The notes: generated by a model from the sequence alone, not told the origin. A DNA stretch of 51,456 nucleotides from an uncultured Thermoguttaceae bacterium (GCA_938042245.1 CALIRO010000082.1:1-51456); one strand, 5' to 3'; positions 36,319 to 45,763 are shown, counted from the first letter of the stretch. A program made the numbers and translations.

Positions 36319-37149
36319 GGGGGTTAGCTTTTTAAGGATGGGATGGAGAGAACCCAAGAGAGGAAAGCCCCCTCTAGATCCCTCTATAAGTGGGGATAAA
36401 ATACCCATATCGTAGCAGCCCCAAGAGCTACCCGACATAGGATCCTTCCCATTGTCGACTTCTGCGGCAAGCTGAGACCAGATGCGCATCTGCTCTTTTC
36501 GTAACATGTTCCGCCGAAGTGCATGCACCCTGGGATTCCTGCGAACGCAGGAACCCATTTTTTCGTGGAGGAAGCTCTGCAAAATTCTGAACATTACGTG
36601 AACATCATGAACATTTAATCTGTTCCTTTGCCTATCGGTTTCCATTGCAAGGCACTATATCTTGAGTCTCATATTGGCAGTGCCACTATATGTTGGGGCT
36701 ATTGAGGGAGATTCTGAGATAGTGTAAAAGCATATCCTTTGAATTATTCAGAGGTTCCTGGATTTTTTGCTCTCTGGAGTGCCGCTTCCGCGGGAATGAG
36801 GATCGGGAGCATTCTCCCTAAAAAACTGGAACCTACTTCACTTGGCTGAACTGGTACGTTTTTCCCTTTTTCTCTAATCCTGTCCCTCCGATGTGCCTAA
36901 TCCTGCCCCTTCTGGGGGATTTAATCCCTCTCCCCCTCCGGTACCCCGGCCCATCAACCAGTGATTGGGACTAAACCCCGAAAACCCCTCTGCGGGGCAT
37001 TAAAACCTGCCGCCTTCGGGTTCGCCTATGGAGCCCCTGCCCATAGTTGCTTTGACAAGGGGGGGTAGGTATGATGAAAAGGGTAGTGAGTAAAAAGGCT
37101 AAGGGCAATAGGTGGTCGAGGCGGACCTCTGGAGAACTGGGTAATAGCC
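36319..37149. other. Gene-free divergent region (rpsL / FHA gene)
   Basis: About 830 bases without a supported gene. It contains split halves of the dispersed element (listed separately) and, at 36900-37060, a palindrome-rich patch with CCCCTCTGCGGGG and AACCTGCCGCCTTCGGGTT hairpins. Short frames here have no family-like products. The FHA gene promoter should be near the right end but is not evident. Confidence 0.5.
36501..36858. repeat. Split or rearranged MITE-like element
   Basis: A left end, GTAACATGTTCCGCCGAAG, starts at 36501 and is followed by GGGATTCCTGCGAACGCAGG (hairpin). A right half from about 36751 (TTCCTGGATTTTTTGCTCTC, then CCGCGGGAATGAG, CCCTAAAAAAC) ends GGCTGAACTGGTACG at 36858. 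About 200 unrelated bases lie between, so this is either two truncated copies or one copy interrupted by other sequence. Confidence 0.5.
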
Positions 37150-37992
37150 ATGGAGGCCAAATTGGTTATTCTTGGCGGCAAGACAAACAAGCAGCATGTG
37201 AAACTGAAACTGCCCACGGTTATTGGGCGAAGTCGGCAGGCGGATTTAACGGTGGCTCATCCGATGATCAGCCGCCGACATTGTGAGCTTTTCGAAGCCG
37301 ATGGTTTGGTGAAGATTAAGGATTTAGGCTCGTTAAACGGAACTTATGTTCATGGTAAACGAATAGATCAAGAGGTCATCCTTCGGCCCAACGATGAGTT
37401 TACCATCGGTCCGCTAACCTTCCGCATCGAATACGAAGCCCCGGAAGGTATTCCGGAAGCTCCCCTGACGCCGGTGGAAGAAACCCCGGAATACATCCCC
37501 TCTTTCGTTCAAGGGGCGCCAGAGGCTGCCACCGGTTCTCCTGCGGCTGATCTGGGGGAAAGTGCTGGAAGGGAATCCGGCCTCGCTGAAGCGCCTCCCT
37601 CTTTGCCCCCGACCAGTGAGGCTTCCTCCCCCTGGGAGAACCTGGAAACCTTAGAAAAGGAGTTCGCTTTTGATCTTGCGGAGGAGGTTCCTTCGGAAAC
37701 TCCGCCTGAAACCCAAGAAGCTCCCGGTCTGGCCGAAGAAAAGGCGCTGGAACAGCTCGCCGAGGAAGCACTTGGAGACGATCTGCCAGAGACCGAACCT
37801 CCCTTAGCAGAAGAAGCTCTCCCAGAGGGGGCAGCACCGCCCGAAGCGCCCCCAGAAACGGAACTCACTCCCCCAAAAGACTCTGCTCCCGCTGAGGCAG
37901 CACCTCCGATTTCCACAGAAGAAGAGGCTCGGGACGATCTGGACGCAATCGAAGATGCTGCTCTGCGGGATTTCCTCAAAGGCTTGCGGTAA
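37150..37992 (+). CDS. FHA domain protein with long acidic Pro/Glu/Ala tail
   Basis: A 280-residue protein. Residues 1-~97 are an FHA phosphothreonine-binding domain: VIGRSRQADLTV, the SRRHCEL motif, LGSLNGTYVHGKRI, then LRPNDEFTIGPLTFRI. All binding-loop residues (GRS, SRRH, NGT) are present. Residues ~98-260 are highly acidic and rich in Pro, Glu and Ala, surely disordered. The last ~20 residues (DDLDAIEDAALRDFLKGL) form a short conserved-looking helix that may be a docking peptide. It probably reads Ser/Thr kinase signalling, which is abundant in planctomycetes; no kinase is in the window. The ribosome site is weak (GGAG 19 bases upstream). Confidence 0.9.
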   Translation: MEAKLVILGGKTNKQHVKLKLPTVIGRSRQADLTVAHPMISRRHCELFEADGLVKIKDLGSLNGTYVHGKRIDQEVILRPNDEFTIGPLTFRIEYEAPEGIPEAPLTPVEETPEYIPSFVQGAPEAATGSPAADLGESAGRESGLAEAPPSLPPTSEASSPWENLETLEKEFAFDLAEEVPSETPPETQEAPGLAEEKALEQLAEEALGDDLPETEPPLAEEALPEGAAPPEAPPETELTPPKDSAPAEAAPPISTEEEARDDLDAIEDAALRDFLKGLR

Positions 37993-38194
37993 CTTTCGGG
38001 AACTCTCTCCGCCGAGTCCGGAAACCTTATCTTCCAACCCCTGTAGGCTCTATAGCAAGCCTTTCTGGCACCTCTGAAGAATCTGGTGCTATTGCCTATC
38101 GGCGGGAAAGCAGGAGAGCGAAACAATCTGTCATCCCGCTGGTGTGGGGATGTGCAAGGGGCCTGGTGTGTCGGCCGAGGAGGTGCTTGAAGGT

Positions 38195-39520
38195 TTACAG
38201 GGAATTGAGTTTCGAGAAATTGATCGAAGTCTGGAAGGGGACTACGCCGTAGATACCCCGGGTGAATACCAGTTCGATAAAGTCGTCCAGCCGTTGGATC
38301 GGGCTTTTAGGGAGGATGACCACATCGGAGTCGGCTAGCCAGATTTCGCCTTCTGGGCAGGCCTTTTTGCCCATCAAGGCTGGTTCCAGATTCACCATGG
38401 TGGCCAGAAGCCGCCAATCGTCGCCTCGCCGAAATACCACCACCTGGCGGAGATTGGCGCCGATATTCCAGCCGCCGGCCATGCTAATGGCTTGCATGAG
38501 CGTGGTAGGACCGGTAAGTTCCAATCGGCCTGGGCTGCGCACTTCTCCCAGCACGTAGATATATCGAGGCGCCCGTTGCACGAGCACCGGGATGACCTCG
38601 ATTCCTTCGACGAGTTGGCGGTAACGTTCGTTCAGCTCTCGCTGAAGCTCGGCCAAGGAAAGCCCCTGAGCCGGCACGGGGCCAATGCCCGGCAAGGAGA
38701 TCGTGCCTTCAGGGTTGACCCGGACCAGAAAGCCTTGTCCACCCGCTCCGTAGCGGCGATCCACCGAGGCCCGAAGATCTTCTAATTTGGTGTTGACCCG
38801 TAACGGCGTTACCGTAATAGCAGGAACCTTATAATATTTTGTATATGCTTGTTCCAAACTCTCCCGAAGTTGGGCTACGGTGAGCCCTTTGGCTCGCACC
38901 TGCCCTAAAAGCCGAAGCGTGATGGTACCGTCCGGCTGGATGATCAGGTCCCGGTTCAGCTCTGGATCGGTAAAGGATTCCACCCGGATTTCGTCGCCCA
39001 CGTTAAGCCGGTATGGTCGGCTGGTCTCTTCCCGAGTAAGGCGATACATCAGCTCCAGTTGGTCATCCACCCGGAGGCGATACTCCGGCGTATGGGCAAG
39101 CCGGGGCTGGGCCAGATATTCTCCGTGTCCGTAACTCTGCCCACGGCGCAGGCGGGCATGTTCCCAGCCTCCCCGTCGCCGAGGATCACAACCCACACAT
39201 TCAACCCAACACTCAGGACAAGCAGTCGGCAACTCGGAACCCCCTGTCCCTATTGAGCCGCTCTCCCTCCAGGCCGATGCTCTCTGGTTGCCTTCGTTCA
39301 TCCACCTGGGCGCTAATGCCTGGGCTCTGACGGGCAGCCCTTCGGCGCCATGAATTGGTTGGACGACCGGCCAACTCAGCAGCAACAGCATTCCCGCCGC
39401 AGCCAAAAGCAATCCGGGAAGCCCCCTGCCATGCGGCACGCCTTTATTTACCCTCCGAAGAATAAACTCGCTTGGAGGAAGTAAGGACCCCATCGTTTTC
39501 CCTCCAAAAGGGCTATTCAT
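38195..39520 (-). CDS. Polysaccharide export (Wza-like, SLBB) protein
   Basis: A 441-residue exported protein. A hydrophobic segment at ~32-52 (GLLLAAAGMLLLLSWPVV) is a signal anchor or signal peptide after an unusually long charged leader. A short cysteine-rich patch follows (CPECWVECVGC). The polysaccharide-export domain begins at YRLNVGDEIRVESF and includes IIQPDGTITLRLLGQVRAKG; a second similar unit (VNPEGTISLPGIGPVPAQG) and an SLBB domain (YIYVLGEVRSPGRLELTGPT) follow. Wza-type proteins form channels for capsule or exopolysaccharide. AGGAG precedes ATG 39520, and the gene is 62 bases downstream of the TPR gene, most likely one operon. The Cys patch might bind metal or form disulphides. 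Confidence 0.87.
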   Translation of the reverse strand: MNSPFGGKTMGSLLPPSEFILRRVNKGVPHGRGLPGLLLAAAGMLLLLSWPVVQPIHGAEGLPVRAQALAPRWMNEGNQRASAWRESGSIGTGGSELPTACPECWVECVGCDPRRRGGWEHARLRRGQSYGHGEYLAQPRLAHTPEYRLRVDDQLELMYRLTREETSRPYRLNVGDEIRVESFTDPELNRDLIIQPDGTITLRLLGQVRAKGLTVAQLRESLEQAYTKYYKVPAITVTPLRVNTKLEDLRASVDRRYGAGGQGFLVRVNPEGTISLPGIGPVPAQGLSLAELQRELNERYRQLVEGIEVIPVLVQRAPRYIYVLGEVRSPGRLELTGPTTLMQAISMAGGWNIGANLRQVVVFRRGDDWRLLATMVNLEPALMGKKACPEGEIWLADSDVVILPKSPIQRLDDFIELVFTRGIYGVVPFQTSINFSKLNSL

Positions 39521-39582
39521 GACCGATCAGCTCCTATCGAAGGAAGATCTTCGCTTGTTGGGTTGTGCCCGGATGTACCTTA

Positions 39583-41304
39583 TCAAAACCCCCCTCTTCT
39601 GGAAGCCGACGGATCAGGACGGTTGGCCGCCCTGGGCGCAGTGGGCTTGGTGGGCGGCGAAGGTCTCCTGTCGGAATCGTCTCCTGGTTGCTCGCCGGAG
39701 AGAATCTGCCGAAACAACGCTAAGGGGCCTCGAAGGAGGCTGCTCTGGATCGGGCCAGGGTTGGTTTCGGTAGCATCGGAAGGCGAACGTTTTTCTGGCC
39801 AGGCCGATCGGGAGGAAAAATCGCTCTGTTTTGCCCCGAAAGGAGCATTGTTTGAGGGCTTAGAATGGTGGTTGTCCGGCCCACCAGGGGAAACGTCTGC
39901 CCGGCTTGTTGGAGTGGTCAGGCCATCTGCCTGGCCGGCGGCAAACCGCTCGGGCGGGACCCACTGGACAACCACTTCTCCCGAAAAAGCCTCTTGAGGG
40001 AGGGTTGCTTCCTGCTGCCGAACTCGTCGCCATTGCCAAGCCGCCTGAAGGGCCAGCTCGTATTGGCCCATCTGCCGATACACAATGGCTAAGTTCCGCC
40101 AACCGACCGGATGGCTCTGGATGCGTAGGCTATAGGTTAAAGCAGCCCTTGCCTCTTCATACCAGCCGCTGCGGGCCAGCAAAACCCCTAAATCATTGGC
40201 TGCCATATAGTTAGCCGGATCCACTAACAACGCCGCCTGATAAAATACCATAGCTTTGGAATGGGCCGCCTTCAGTCCTAAGCTGGGGTGTTCTCCCATG
40301 GCCGCATATAACTTGCCCAACCCATGCAAGGCCATCGAACCAGCCGCCTCTTGACCAACCGCCAGCGCCAATTGCTCCTGAGCATAAGTGAAATATCGTT
40401 CTAGGGCTTCCATCGGAGTTAGCCTCTCCAGGGAATGCCCCTGCAGGACCGGCGTCTGGTGGGCGACGACAATCATTGCTACATCTCGGATGGTTCCCCC
40501 TCCTATAGAAGGAGGAAGAAAATCTTCGGCTTCTTCCAAGGCAGCGAAAGCTTGCGCCAAAGCCCGTCGATGCCGCTGGGTTTGATACTGTTGATCTAAC
40601 CCTTGCGCAAGCAATTCCAGCGCGGTGAGAAACTCTGAGCGGGCGGAAAAATAGGCCCCTCGGCCTGCCAGATCAAATGCTCGGCGGATGTGCAACTCGG
40701 CTTGCCGGGCAATCCGTTCCAACTGCAGCGAACGTACCGGAACCGAGCTATTGCCCTGCCAAGGGGAAATGGGAAAAGATTCTTCTAAACGAAGCGGCTT
40801 CCCCCCTAACCGAACCGGACCCTTATCTTCTTCGGGTTCCTCTTGCTCCGGAGCCACCGGATGGCTCGGTATGGGCCATGGTGCTATAAAAGGGGAGCAT
40901 TCCCGTTGCAGTTTCTCTGGAAACACGGGAGCATCCGCCTGCGGCTCCACTCCGTGGCGCTGCTCCTGGTGCCAGAGAATACCTGACTGGAAATCCCCAT
41001 GCGAGGAGCGATTTCCGGCAAGCTCCCTTCCTTGATCCGAAAGAACGTGTTCTGAAGCAGGAATCGGCGGGGCCAACGGGGCTTCCGGCACCTCGGAAGG
41101 CAACTCGCGAATCCCGGTGGAGCCAATCGAGCCTAAAGAGGTACCAAGAGACGGATGCTGTTGCCAGAGGGGGAGTGACGCAGGGCGTTGGGCAGACCAC
41201 TGTCCAACGGCACTAGGGATCTGACCCACCCAAAAGATCTCCACACTACTGAGCCAGATCAGCAAACCGGAAAGTCCCTTTATGGTGTTGAAGCAGGAGT
41301 TCAT
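39583..41304 (-). CDS. TPR-repeat protein with N-terminal signal anchor
   Basis: About 573 residues from ATG 41304, which starts just before a hydrophobic segment (LSGLLIWLSSVEIFWVG); the frame runs on to 41361 but the extra 19 residues are polar and would bury the anchor. The N-terminal third is Pro/Glu-rich and low in structure. TPR-like helices occupy ~210-460 (RRALAQAFAALEEAEDF, AANDLGVLLARSGWYEEARA, WRNLAIVYRQMGQYELALQA). The tail is again disordered. It is upstream of the export gene in an apparent two-gene unit, suggesting envelope or exopolysaccharide assembly. The function is otherwise unknown. Confidence 0.78.
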   Translation of the reverse strand: MNSCFNTIKGLSGLLIWLSSVEIFWVGQIPSAVGQWSAQRPASLPLWQQHPSLGTSLGSIGSTGIRELPSEVPEAPLAPPIPASEHVLSDQGRELAGNRSSHGDFQSGILWHQEQRHGVEPQADAPVFPEKLQRECSPFIAPWPIPSHPVAPEQEEPEEDKGPVRLGGKPLRLEESFPISPWQGNSSVPVRSLQLERIARQAELHIRRAFDLAGRGAYFSARSEFLTALELLAQGLDQQYQTQRHRRALAQAFAALEEAEDFLPPSIGGGTIRDVAMIVVAHQTPVLQGHSLERLTPMEALERYFTYAQEQLALAVGQEAAGSMALHGLGKLYAAMGEHPSLGLKAAHSKAMVFYQAALLVDPANYMAANDLGVLLARSGWYEEARAALTYSLRIQSHPVGWRNLAIVYRQMGQYELALQAAWQWRRVRQQEATLPQEAFSGEVVVQWVPPERFAAGQADGLTTPTSRADVSPGGPDNHHSKPSNNAPFGAKQSDFSSRSAWPEKRSPSDATETNPGPIQSSLLRGPLALFRQILSGEQPGDDSDRRPSPPTKPTAPRAANRPDPSASRRGGF

Positions 41305-41869
41305 ATATCCATCTAAATGCCTGTTTCCTTCTGTAACGTCTGGCGCCCTTTCGGCTTCCACCAGTCCGAGCCCCCATCCTGGGGTTAGACCATAAGGTTC
41401 CGGAGCCCACAGAGTTGCTTGCTATCCGGAACTGAGATGGCTTCGATTTTCCCCAAACCTATCGGTTTTCCCCGAAAGGTTATCTATAAAAGAGGTTTTC
41501 ACCCTTCATCGGAACAATCGACAGATTCGCTCCATTCGGCTCAGGTAAAAATACTCTGTTGGCTGGCTCGAAGGCAGTTGGCTTCCGAACAGTCGTTATA
41601 GTCCGTTAAGATTCCTGATGGAGTTGATAGGATTGGTACAATCGGTCCTATAGGTTTTTCCCCTACACTCGCTACAGACACCCTCTGCTTGACAAACTTT
41701 CCAAAACTCGCCACACTTCCCCCAGAGGAGTCTAGAGGTTTCTGAACAGGGAGCATTTCGGTTCCAAGGAGAAAGCCTGTTCCTCTTCCAGCAAGAGGAA
41801 TGCCAATAGGTTTTGCCTTTGGTGGGAAGGGCATGAAAGGTTTTTTGAGGAGCAAAGGCTTCTTCGGCG
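41305..41869. other. Gene-free gap with an end fragment of the dispersed repeat
   Basis: CTCCATTCGGCTCAGGTAAAA near 41529-41549 resembles a right terminal repeat, with no left partner seen. A 104-codon minus frame (41541-41855) has a repetitive, non-family-like product and no ribosome site, so it is not called. Promoters of the TPR unit and of the ASCH-like gene should be here but are not obvious. Confidence 0.4.
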
Positions 41870-42244
41870 ATGTTGCTATTTAAGAAGTGCTTTTTACCGG
41901 CGATCCGACGGGGAGAAAAGACGCAAACGATCCGGCTCTGGAAACGTCGCTTTATGCGTCCAGGCCAACGAAGCTATATCCCCGGGGTAGGCCGAATCCG
42001 AATTCTTACAGTAGAACCTGTTCGGCTGGAAGAGCTTACCGATGCGGATGCCATTCCCGACGGGTTTGCTACTGCCGACCAGCTCCGGGCGGAAATCTCT
42101 CGACTTTATGGCGACCCGCTCCCGGCCGGTTACCAAGCCTATCGGATCACCTTCCAACTAGAAGCCAGTTCCCCAATCCCAGGGGAACAAACTCCAACCG
42201 AACCACCCCCGGCAAATAGCTCCCAACAAGAGGCTCCCCATTAG
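41870..42244 (+). CDS. ASCH-like domain protein, 124 aa
   Basis: A small soluble protein. Residues 1-~75 fit the ASCH/PUA-like pattern: LLFKKCFLPAIRRGEKTQTI, then RLWKRRFMRPGQRSYIPGVG and a beta-rich RIRILTVEPVRLEEL. The basic groove typical of this RNA-binding fold is evident (KK, RR, KR, RR). A C-terminal ~30-residue Pro/Gln/Glu tail is disordered. ASCH proteins are linked to RNA binding or nucleoside deamidation, but the family is broad. It stands alone, with no clear ribosome site before ATG 41870. The domain call is by motif recognition only. Confidence 0.6.
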   Translation: MLLFKKCFLPAIRRGEKTQTIRLWKRRFMRPGQRSYIPGVGRIRILTVEPVRLEELTDADAIPDGFATADQLRAEISRLYGDPLPAGYQAYRITFQLEASSPIPGEQTPTEPPPANSSQQEAPH

Positions 42245-42297
42245 CCAAGCAACGGGTTGCTCCGGTATGCCTTGTTCCTCTGAAAGGTGCTGAATGA

Positions 42298-42316
42298 GGC
42301 TGCTACCTAGGCAGCC
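42298..42316. terminator. Weak hairpin between convergent genes
   Basis: GGCTGC and GCAGCC form a 6 bp stem with a 7-base loop, followed after a few bases by ATTTT on the plus strand. The position between the ends of the ASCH-like and membrane-protein genes suits a terminator, but the T-run is displaced. Confidence 0.3.
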
Positions 42317-42460
42317 CCTAGATTTTGCAGAGGCTGCTTTTGTAAAGAGTCTATCTTTTCGTGCTTTCGAGCCGATGCTCTTGCTGGGGCCTTAAAAGAA
42401 CAAAAGCAGTCGTGAAGCATCCAATTAGGGCTATCTAGGAGGTACTACTGCTGGGTGCTA

Positions 42461-43285
42461 CTATTGCTGCAGGTGGAGCAATTCTAATACGGATTGGGCA
42501 ACCGCTTGAGGATCGGAAGCCACGCCGATTAGAAGGAACACCAGCAGGCAGATGCCCACTGCCAGTAAGGCCATCCCTACCTTCCAAACCCGGGGATTTT
42601 CGGCCAGGGTTTCGTGTTCCGCCAAGGCACTGCGGAGGGTATGTTCGAGACGGCGCCAACCGAGAAAATTTTGTCTATGCCCTGAGGCCACCAGAGAGAT
42701 ATTCCGGAACATGGGGTCGGTTTCCAGATGCAGTTGGACGCCCAGACTGGGCAGAAACAGGCTGTCGCCTGCCCATCGGGCTTCCTGGTCCAATTGCTCC
42801 ACCACCTCTGCCAGAATAGGCCGAAGTTGCTCCATCGTGATGTTATAGACCACCAAGCGCGGCCGCATCATCAAAAGCACTAAAATCAATGCCAGGGCAT
42901 ATAGAGTAATGACAAAAAACCATACGCTGGCTCCGAAGAGCACAATGGAGGCATACGGCAAGAGCATTTCCACTGGGCCGACCAGAATCAATCCAGCCAC
43001 CGCCACGCCCAAGGCGGCTGTATCTCGCACACCGGAAACTACCAAAGGCCGACGGGTTAAATGCACCCCGCCCAGAAGCAGGCAATAAATAGCCACCGGC
43101 CCTAACGCCACACACAACCGAAAAGGGTCCATGAGAATACTGAACAGATGTTCTAATTTCGGGGGTCTTCCCGTCGTTAAAACCAACCCTCTGGTCCTGT
43201 TTTGCCTTTCTCCTGCCTGGAAAAAACGCCGTAGCAATGAAAAACGCCGCTCAAACGGAACTCTTGGCGTCTCTTTTAGCTCCAC
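42461..43285 (-). CDS. Membrane protein of unknown function, 274 aa
   Basis: Four probable membrane segments: LCVALGPVAIYCLLLGG (~57-75), ALGVAVAGLILVGPVEMLL (~90-110), SIVLFGASVWFFVITLYALALILVL (~113-140) and GMALLAVGICLLVFLLIGVA (~240-260). Between the third and fourth lies a ~100-residue soluble domain beginning RLVVYNITMEQLRPILAEVVEQLD. I do not recognise the family. The start is uncertain: GTG 43285 gives a ~50-residue basic leader, while ATG 43132 begins right at the first membrane helix; neither has a good ribosome site. It follows the tRNA-Pro gene on the same strand. The clear hydrophobic pattern supports a real gene. Confidence 0.7.
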   Translation of the reverse strand: MELKETPRVPFERRFSLLRRFFQAGERQNRTRGLVLTTGRPPKLEHLFSILMDPFRLCVALGPVAIYCLLLGGVHLTRRPLVVSGVRDTAALGVAVAGLILVGPVEMLLPYASIVLFGASVWFFVITLYALALILVLLMMRPRLVVYNITMEQLRPILAEVVEQLDQEARWAGDSLFLPSLGVQLHLETDPMFRNISLVASGHRQNFLGWRRLEHTLRSALAEHETLAENPRVWKVGMALLAVGICLLVFLLIGVASDPQAVAQSVLELLHLQQ

Positions 43286-43349
43286 AAGGAACTTTGCTCT
43301 CTGTATGAACCTCCCAACCCTCCCGGACAGCAGCTAACCCCTCGGAAAG

Positions 43350-43425
43350 TCGGGGCGGGGAGATTTGAACTCCCGACCCTCTGCTCCCAAAGCAGATGCG
43401 CTAATCCAGGCTGCGCTACGCCCCG
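43350..43425 (-). tRNA. tRNA-Pro (anticodon UGG)
   Basis: Cloverleaf on the minus strand: acceptor stem CGGGGCG/CGCCCCG, a D arm with AGCGCAGCCTGGATTAGCGC, anticodon stem TCTGC/GCAGA with loop TTTGGGA (anticodon TGG), and T arm GTTCAAATC. The discriminator base is A. The CCA end is not encoded (next bases CTT), so it needs CCA addition. It lies between parB and the membrane-protein gene. Confidence 0.96.
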
Positions 43426-43583
43426 AATCCAATTCTATTTATTTTAGTCTGGGTTATCTTTTCGGCAATGGCCCCTGGAAGATCTCGGCCAAGGATACTC
43501 CCGGAAGCGGGTAACCTTCTTGGCCAGTGCCGACTAGATCAAGCCGACGACCGCCGCCCATTCGGAGGCCCTACCCGAAGGGG

Positions 43584-44759
43584 TCATCCTGCTTGTCGTC
43601 GGGCAGCCTTTGGATGGACTTCGCAAATCTGCTGCCGGATCCGCTCAAACTCTTCGTGGTTACGGAAGAAGATCACCAATCGTCCTCGACCCGAGCGGGT
43701 GTGGACCAACTTGACCTTCATGCCCAAAGCCGACCGGAACTCCTGTTCCAAAGCCAGCACGTGTTCGCTGGGCGCCCGTCGGCTTCGGCCTGCTTTGCCC
43801 GTCGGCAGCGGCGCCGTTAAAGGATTTTCCTCGGCCGCATCCAACATCTGCTGCACCAAGGCTTCCGTTTGCCGAACGTTTAACCCCTCCTGCTGAATGC
43901 GATTGGCCACCGCAATCTGTTCCTCCGGATCCCCCAGAGGCAGCAGGGCCCGAGCATGTCCCTGGCTGAGTCGGCCCTGGCGTACCATGGCCTGGATCGG
44001 ATCGGGAAGCTCCAACAGCCGAATCAAATTGGCAATCGTCGATCGGTCGATTTTCAATCGGCTGGCCAGCTCCTCCTGGGTGCACCGGTAGGTTTCCAGA
44101 TACTTTTGGAAGCAAGCGGCCTTTTCCAACGGGTTAAGGTCTTTGCGCTGGAGGTTTTCGACAATGGCTAGCTCGGCTACCTGCCGATCGTCCGCCTCGA
44201 TCACCTGGGCGGGTACATCCGTCCAACCGGCCAGTTCAGCGGCTCGCAGGCGCCGCTCGCCTGCAATCAGTTGATACCGATCTCCCACCCGACGCACTAG
44301 CACCGGTTGTAACAGTCCATGAGTCTGGATGCTTTCGGTCAAACTCCGCATGTCCGCCGGATCAAAGTCCTCCCGGGGCTGGAATGGATTGCTGTCAATC
44401 AGCCCCAGAGCAATCCGCCGCACCGAAGCCGACCCGGCCGATTCGGAACCCTCAGATCGGGGAGTATTCCAATCCCTAGAGTGGCTTCCCGATGATTCTA
44501 CTCCCCTTTGTCCAGAGCCGCTCCCTGAATCCATCGAGGCCGATTGACCCAACAGCTCCGCCAAAGCATCAGTTCCGGGCAGACTGGGCGATCCATGACT
44601 AGGCGCCCCAGGCGAACCGCTATCCGTTTGTTGGGACCCAGGCCCGTTCTGGAAAAGCGTCGGATGCACCACAGGCACCTGAATAGGCGGATCAACAGAG
44701 CCAGTCCGGCTTAACAGGGCCTCTAAGCCACGGCCTAAACGTTTCGGCTTACTGGTCAC
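43584..44759 (-). CDS. parB: ParB/Spo0J chromosome partition protein
   Basis: A 391-residue protein. The N-terminus has the ParA-stimulating KPKRLGRGLEALL motif, then a ~100-residue Ser/Gly/Pro-rich linker longer than usual. The CTPase/ParB core follows: IDSNPFQPREDFDPADMRSL, GLLQPVLVRRVGDRYQLIAG with the GERRLRAA motif, and IVENLQRKDLNPLEKA. The DNA-binding helix-turn-helix is TQEELASRLKIDRSTIANLI, then QGRLSQGHARALL. It overlaps parA by 11 bases (GTGACCAGTAA), with GGAGG inside parA as the ribosome site. It loads at parS sites and segregates the origin; I saw no parS consensus in the window. Confidence 0.95.
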   Translation of the reverse strand: MTSKPKRLGRGLEALLSRTGSVDPPIQVPVVHPTLFQNGPGSQQTDSGSPGAPSHGSPSLPGTDALAELLGQSASMDSGSGSGQRGVESSGSHSRDWNTPRSEGSESAGSASVRRIALGLIDSNPFQPREDFDPADMRSLTESIQTHGLLQPVLVRRVGDRYQLIAGERRLRAAELAGWTDVPAQVIEADDRQVAELAIVENLQRKDLNPLEKAACFQKYLETYRCTQEELASRLKIDRSTIANLIRLLELPDPIQAMVRQGRLSQGHARALLPLGDPEEQIAVANRIQQEGLNVRQTEALVQQMLDAAEENPLTAPLPTGKAGRSRRAPSEHVLALEQEFRSALGMKVKLVHTRSGRGRLVIFFRNHEEFERIRQQICEVHPKAARRQAG

Positions 44760-45498
44760 GTTCTAATACCTCCATGCAAAGTTCCACATAAGCTCGGGTC
44801 CCCCGAGAGCGGGGAGCATAATCTAGGACGGACTTTCCATGGCTGGGTGCTTCGGCTAAAGCCACATCCCGAGGTATAACCGTCTGAAAAACAATCTCCC
44901 CGAAAAAGTCTCGGACCTCTTTTTCCACTTCCCAGGTTAACTCCAAGGAGGGGTCGTACATGGTCAAGAGGATGCCCCCGAATTGCAATTGGCAGCCGTC
45001 GGTGTGCATGACTTGCCGGATCACTTCGATCATTTGGGCCAGCCCTTCCATAGCGAAATATTCGCACTGGATGGGCATCAGGACTTCAGAGGCACTGGCC
45101 AAGGCGGTACGGGTCAATTGCCCCACCGACGGGGGGCAATCAATAAGCACCATATCGTACGCTCCGAAACCTTGCACCAATTGCTGGCGAATCCGCTCCG
45201 CTTGATGGGGATCCTCCTGGGCCAGCAAAGCCACATCCCGAAAACTTCGAGTTCCCGGGATAATCTCCAACCCAGGGCAGTAAGTAGGCCGGGCAGCCTC
45301 CCGAAGGGGGGCCTCCAGCACCAGCGGATGGCGTTCGGTGGGTTTATGGCCCAGGCCGGTCGTAGCATTGCACTGGGGATCTAGATCTACTAGCAAGGTG
45401 TGCAGACCCGCCTTGGCCAAGCCGACGGCCAAATTCATGGCCGTAGTGGTCTTGCCGACCCCCCCTTTCTGGTTGGCAATGCAAAAGACCCGAGGCAC
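44749..45498 (-). CDS. parA: ParA/Soj chromosome partition ATPase
   Basis: About 249 residues from GTG 45498, which has GGAGGCAAGGGA directly upstream and gives the family's short N-terminus (MPRVFCIANQKGGVGKTT); the frame continues to TTG 45558 without family-like sequence. The deviant Walker A KGGVGKTT is at 11-18, the DLDPQCNATTGLG block follows, then LIDCPPSVGQLTRTAL and MPIQCEYFAMEGLAQMIE. It works with ParB in DNA segregation. The chromosomal (Soj) type is favoured by length and linkage; a plasmid origin is not suggested by the neighbours. It forms a translationally coupled pair with parB. Confidence 0.95.
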   Translation of the reverse strand: MPRVFCIANQKGGVGKTTTAMNLAVGLAKAGLHTLLVDLDPQCNATTGLGHKPTERHPLVLEAPLREAARPTYCPGLEIIPGTRSFRDVALLAQEDPHQAERIRQQLVQGFGAYDMVLIDCPPSVGQLTRTALASASEVLMPIQCEYFAMEGLAQMIEVIRQVMHTDGCQLQFGGILLTMYDPSLELTWEVEKEVRDFFGEIVFQTVIPRDVALAEAPSHGKSVLDYAPRSRGTRAYVELCMEVLERDQ

Positions 45499-45763
45499 TC
45501 CCTTGCCTCCGATAAGACTGCCCACGTTGCTATTCCCGCCCAAGAACCTTTCGGCCAACTCTGGTCCGTTCTTCAGGGGCTAGATTCTACCAACTCGCTA
45601 GGTGCTAGGGGAATAGAAAATTGGCCTGAATGACCGATTCGGAGGGAGTCGGATGGGAGCTTTATCACCCCTAGACTATAGTTTGGCTGGCTGATAGACT
45701 TTAAAAACTCCAGCCGGAAAGGTCAAAATAGGAAGAATGGAGATTCTGGATAATTTAATTTGC

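Noticed and set aside
41541..41855. 104-codon minus-strand frame between the TPR and ASCH-like genes
   Set aside because: Composition is atypical, there is no ribosome site, and it runs over a fragment of the dispersed element.
43584..45498. Replication origin or parS next to parAB
   Set aside because: No TGTTTCACGTGAAACA-like site, dnaA, dnaN, gidA or DnaA-box cluster was seen in the window.
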